Positions 61,319 through 64,000 of a DNA stretch of 64,000 bases are shown piece by piece. The notes under the pieces were generated by a model. That model was not told the origin of the DNA and made no database searches. It saw only the letters and a program-made list of their open reading frames with translations. The DNA lies in the NCBI GenBank assembly GCA_051985675.1, contig JBPYFJ010000099.1, positions 62,001 through 126,000 on the forward strand, read 5' to 3'. How positions within the stretch are numbered: the first letter of the stretch is position 1; each line of letters opens with the position of its first letter. The position numbers and the translations under genes are program-made. Source of the stretch: JAFAXD01 sp051985675 (GTDB lineage: Bacteria; Pseudomonadota; Alphaproteobacteria; Rhizobiales; Xanthobacteraceae).

Positions 61319-62905
61319 TTAGAACTTGAGCGGCTTTGCCTGCTTGACCTGCGGAAGCGCCTGCACCTTGGCAAGCACGTCGGGTGGCACGTCGCCGTCG
61401 ACCTCGATCAGGGCGATGGCGTTGCCGCCGGGCGCGTCTCGTCCGACGTGGAAGGTCGCGATGTTGATGCCGGCGTCGCCGAGCGTGGAAGAGAACTTGC
61501 CAATGAAGCCGGGCTTATCCAGGTTGGTGATGTAGATCATCGAGGGGCCGAACTCGGCGTCCATGCGGATGCCCTTGATGTTGACGATGCGGGGACGTCC
61601 GTCCGCGAACACCGTGCCCGATACGTGTCGCGTTTGTTTCTCGGTGACAACGGTGACCGTGATCAGATTGTCGTAGTCATGTCCTGCTTCGCGCGTCGTC
61701 TCTTCGACGGCAATGCCGCGTTCCTTGGCGATGCTCGGCGCCGATACCACGTTGACCTCCTGCAGCATGGGGCGCAGGAGGCCCGCGACCGCAGCCGACG
61801 TCAGCGCCTTGGTCTTGAGGCTCGCGACCGCGCCCTCGTAGGTGAGATGCACCTCCTTGATGCCGGTCTCGGTCAACTGGCCGGCGAACGAGCCGAGCTT
61901 CTCGGCGAGCGCGATGAACGGTTTGAGCCGCGGCGCTTCCTCGGCGGTGATCGACGGAAAGTTCACCGCATTGGAGATCGCCCCGCGCAGCAGATAATCC
62001 GACATCTGCTCGGCGACCTGCAGCGCCACATTCTCTTGTGCCTCGGTGGTGGCAGCACCCAGATGCGGCGTGCACACCACGTTGGGATGTCCAAACAACG
62101 GATTGGCGGTCGCCGGCTCTTCCGCGAACACGTCGAATGCCGCCCCCGCCACATGGCCGGAATCGAGGCTTGCCCGCAGCGCCGCCTCATCGACGAGCCC
62201 GCCGCGCGCGCAGTTGATGATCCGCACGCCCGGCTTGGTCGCGGCCAGCGTTCGCGCATCAAGAATGTCCTTGGTCTTGTCGGTAAGCGGCGTGTGCAGC
62301 GTGATGAAATCGGACCGCCGCAACAGGTCCGCCAGCTCCACTTTTTCAACCCCGAGATCGACGGCGCGCTCGGGCGACAGGAACGGGTCGTAGGCAATCA
62401 CCTTCATGCGCAAGCCGACTGCGCGATCCGCGACAATCGAACCGATGTTTCCGCAGCCGATCACCCCCAGCGTCTTGCCAGTGATCTCGACTCCCATGAA
62501 TCGGTTCTTCTCCCACTTGCCGGCCTGAGTTGACGTATCCGCCTGCGGAATTTGCCGCGCCAACGCCAGCATCATGGTAATCGCATGCTCGGCGGTCGTG
62601 ATCGAATTGCCGAACGGCGTGTTCATTACAATGATGCCCCTGGCGGTGGCGGCCGGAATGTCGACGTTGTCGACTCCGATGCCGGCGCGCCCGATCACCT
62701 TCAGGCTCTTGGCATGCTCGAGAATCTTTGCCGACACCTTGGTGGCGGAGCGGATCGCAAGTCCGTCGAAGCCGTTGATCGCCGCGGCGAGCTTGTCCTT
62801 GTCCTTGCCGAGGTTGGGTTGAAAGTCGACCTCGACGCCGCGATCCTTGAAGATCTGCACGGCCGCTGGCGAGAGCGCGTCGGAAATCAGAACCCTGGGA
62901 GTCAT
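61319..62905 (-). CDS. serA: D-3-phosphoglycerate dehydrogenase, long form
   Basis: 528 residues from the ATG at 62905 (MTPRVLISDALSPAAVQIFK); earlier in-frame residues come from a REP sequence. GVIGCGNIGSIVADRAVGLR is the NAD Rossmann motif near 150. The intervening domain (about 310-450) and the C-terminal ACT domain (about 450-528, MIYITNLDKPGFIGKFSSTL) identify the regulated long form. It oxidises 3-phosphoglycerate in serine biosynthesis and pairs with serC next door. Confidence 0.96.
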   Translation of the reverse strand: MTPRVLISDALSPAAVQIFKDRGVEVDFQPNLGKDKDKLAAAINGFDGLAIRSATKVSAKILEHAKSLKVIGRAGIGVDNVDIPAATARGIIVMNTPFGNSITTAEHAITMMLALARQIPQADTSTQAGKWEKNRFMGVEITGKTLGVIGCGNIGSIVADRAVGLRMKVIAYDPFLSPERAVDLGVEKVELADLLRRSDFITLHTPLTDKTKDILDARTLAATKPGVRIINCARGGLVDEAALRASLDSGHVAGAAFDVFAEEPATANPLFGHPNVVCTPHLGAATTEAQENVALQVAEQMSDYLLRGAISNAVNFPSITAEEAPRLKPFIALAEKLGSFAGQLTETGIKEVHLTYEGAVASLKTKALTSAAVAGLLRPMLQEVNVVSAPSIAKERGIAVEETTREAGHDYDNLITVTVVTEKQTRHVSGTVFADGRPRIVNIKGIRMDAEFGPSMIYITNLDKPGFIGKFSSTLGDAGINIATFHVGRDAPGGNAIALIEVDGDVPPDVLAKVQALPQVKQAKPLKF

Positions 62906-62924
62906 AGCGTCATTCTCCGTCGTC

Positions 62925-63005
62925 ATGCGCGGGCTTGACCCGCGCATCCCGCCGAGGAGACATCAGTGCGTTCCTCATCGGGATGGCCGGGACAAGCCCG
63001 GCCAT
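62925..63005. repeat. Two inverted 23-bp REP-type palindromes
   Basis: Copy 1 (62925-62947) is ATGCGCGGGCTTGACC... and copy 2 (62983-63005), read on the minus strand, is ATGGCCGGGCTTGTCC.... Both are hairpins with the core CGGGCTTG(A/T)CCCG, and they face each other. Stem bases differ in compensatory fashion. They lie between serC and serA. Confidence 0.8.
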
Positions 63006-63028
63006 GACGGGTTGATGGTCGCGCAAGA

Positions 63029-64000
63029 TCACGCCGCCTTCGGCAGGGCGTCCTTGGTCTTGGCAAAGGCCCAATCGAGCCACTGCGTCAGTATTTCGAC
63101 ATCGCTTGCTTCGATTGTCGCGCCGCACCAGATCCGCAGGCCGGCCGGCGCATCGCGATAATGGCCGAGGTCGCAGCCGGCGCCTTCCTTCTCAACCGTA
63201 CCTGCAAGCGCCTTGGCAAACGCGCTTTGCGCGTCGGCGGAAAGCGACGTGACGGCCGGATCCACGACCTTCAAACACACCGAGGTGTTCGAGCGGGTCG
63301 CCGGTATGCGCGCTAGAAACTCGACCCATGGCGTGCGCGCAACCCAGTCGGCGATCACCTTGGTGTTGGCGTCGGCGCGGGCGATTAGCGCCTTGAGCCC
63401 GCCGACCGATTTGGCCCACTGCAGGGTGTCGAGATAATCCTCGACGCACAGCATCGAGGGCGTGTTGATGGTCTCGCCCTCAAAAATTCCCTCGTTGAGC
63501 TTGCCGCCCTTGGTCATCCGGAAAATCTTCGGCAGCGGCCACGCGGGCTTATAGGTCTCGAGGCGCGCGACCGCCCGCGGCGAGAGGATCAGCATGCCAT
63601 GGGCGGCTTCGCCGCCGAGCGCCTTCTGCCAGGAGAACGTCACCACGTCGAGCTTGGCAAAATCGAGCGACTGCGCGAACGCCGCCGAGGTCGCGTCGCA
63701 AATGGTCAGCCCCTGACGGTTTGCTGGAATCCAGTCGGCATTTGGCAGTCGCACGCCGGACGTGGTGCCATTCCAGGTGAACACGACATCGGTTGCGAAA
63801 TCGACCTTGGCGAGATCGGGCAATTCCCCGTATGGGGCCTTGAGCACGGTCGTGTCCTTGAGCTTGAGCTCCTTGACGACGTCGCTCACCCAGCCTTCGC
63901 CAAAGGACTCCCACGCCAGCATGGTCACGCCCCGCTCTCCCAGCAGCGACCACATCGCCATTTCAACCGCGCCGGTGTCGGACGCCGGAACGATGCCGAT
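63029..64000 (-). CDS. serC: Phosphoserine aminotransferase, C-terminal part (cut by window end)
   Basis: 324 residues are visible on the minus strand, starting IGIVPASDTGAVEMAMWSLL at the window edge; the N-terminus lies beyond position 64000. TFSWQKALGGEAAHGM carries the PLP lysine. VVFTWNGTTSGVRLPNADWI and SMLCVEDYLDTLQWAKSVGG fit the longer alphaproteobacterial SerC (about 390 residues). It converts 3-phosphohydroxypyruvate to phosphoserine in the step after SerA. Divided from serA by two REP palindromes, it is probably upstream of it on the same transcript. Confidence 0.94.
   Translation of the reverse strand: MGIVPASDTGAVEMAMWSLLGERGVTMLAWESFGEGWVSDVVKELKLKDTTVLKAPYGELPDLAKVDFATDVVFTWNGTTSGVRLPNADWIPANRQGLTICDATSAAFAQSLDFAKLDVVTFSWQKALGGEAAHGMLILSPRAVARLETYKPAWPLPKIFRMTKGGKLNEGIFEGETINTPSMLCVEDYLDTLQWAKSVGGLKALIARADANTKVIADWVARTPWVEFLARIPATRSNTSVCLKVVDPAVTSLSADAQSAFAKALAGTVEKEGAGCDLGHYRDAPAGLRIWCGATIEASDVEILTQWLDWAFAKTKDALPKAA

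Noticed and set aside
59816..62533. A 905-codon plus-strand frame over purA and serA
   Set aside because: Antisense shadow of two well-recognised core genes, with no ribosome site or domain.

Overview
The window reads as a chromosomal stretch of a high-GC alphaproteobacterium of the order Hyphomicrobiales (Bradyrhizobiaceae or Xanthobacteraceae-like). Support: a heat-shock sigma factor (rpoH) beside an rluD-type pseudouridine synthase; purA, serA and serC; a DUF3551 protein; several orphan periplasmic binding proteins; GGAAC-N16-GTT promoters of the EcfG general-stress type; and short intergenic palindromes with the core CGGGCTTG(A/T)CCCG, common in this order. No phage, plasmid, CRISPR or intact insertion sequence was seen. 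Both window ends cut genes: glpK on the left and serC on the right.

Region 1 (1-15.1 kb, minus strand). After the partial glpK come a zinc alcohol dehydrogenase and a Leu/Ile/Val-type binding protein, then a tightly packed block of eleven genes transcribed from about 15.1 kb down to 3.07 kb, six junctions of which are 4-bp overlaps. It encodes a Bug/TctC binding protein, an amidohydrolase, a three-subunit molybdenum hydroxylase (FAD, 2Fe-2S and Mo subunits), an ACMSD-like amidohydrolase/decarboxylase, a UbiD decarboxylase, a NitT/TauT ABC importer (binding protein, permease, ATPase) and a gentisate-dioxygenase-like cupin. Together these look like a complete uptake, hydroxylation, decarboxylation and ring-cleavage route for an aromatic or N-heteroaromatic acid whose identity cannot be read from sequence. 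It is the best candidate in the window for an undescribed system.

Region 2 (15.2-32 kb). Small secreted proteins, a PRC-barrel protein and an MFS transporter lead into a carbohydrate and stress block: GT4 glycosyltransferase, ABC exporter, glycogen-debranching-type enzyme, PfkB kinase, and an overlapping otsB-GH15-otsA trehalose operon. EcfG-type promoters precede the glycosyltransferase and otsB. Then come nicotinamidase, a PEP mutase/methylisocitrate-lyase-like enzyme, a DUF1801 protein and a composite palindromic repeat.

Region 3 (32-42.6 kb). Detoxification and signalling genes: an NmrA-like reductase divergent from an HxlR regulator; a TetR regulator overlapping a haloalkane dehalogenase, with a perfect 24-bp operator inside an apparently leaderless promoter; a Sel1-repeat protein; several hypothetical proteins; an orphan ABC binding protein; a response regulator-nucleotide cyclase fusion; a DivK-like receiver; and the frameshifted remnant of a gene whose intact paralogue lies at 52.4-53.7 kb.

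Region 4 (42.8-47.3 kb) is visibly more AT-rich. It holds a secreted hypothetical, another orphan binding protein and a three-gene operon (helical protein, TPR-like protein, sulfotransferase), and looks horizontally acquired. Region 5 (47.4-53.7 kb) has a beta-propeller protein with an HTH regulator, then a membrane protein, an SRPBCC protein, a nucleotide cyclase and a DUF899 thioredoxin-like protein. A 41-bp promoter-like sequence is repeated before two transcription units there.

Region 6 (53.9-64 kb) is core genome: tRNA-Glu(CUC), a flavin-dependent (LLM) oxidoreductase, rluD, rpoH with its terminator, a proline-rich membrane protein, purA, serA and serC.
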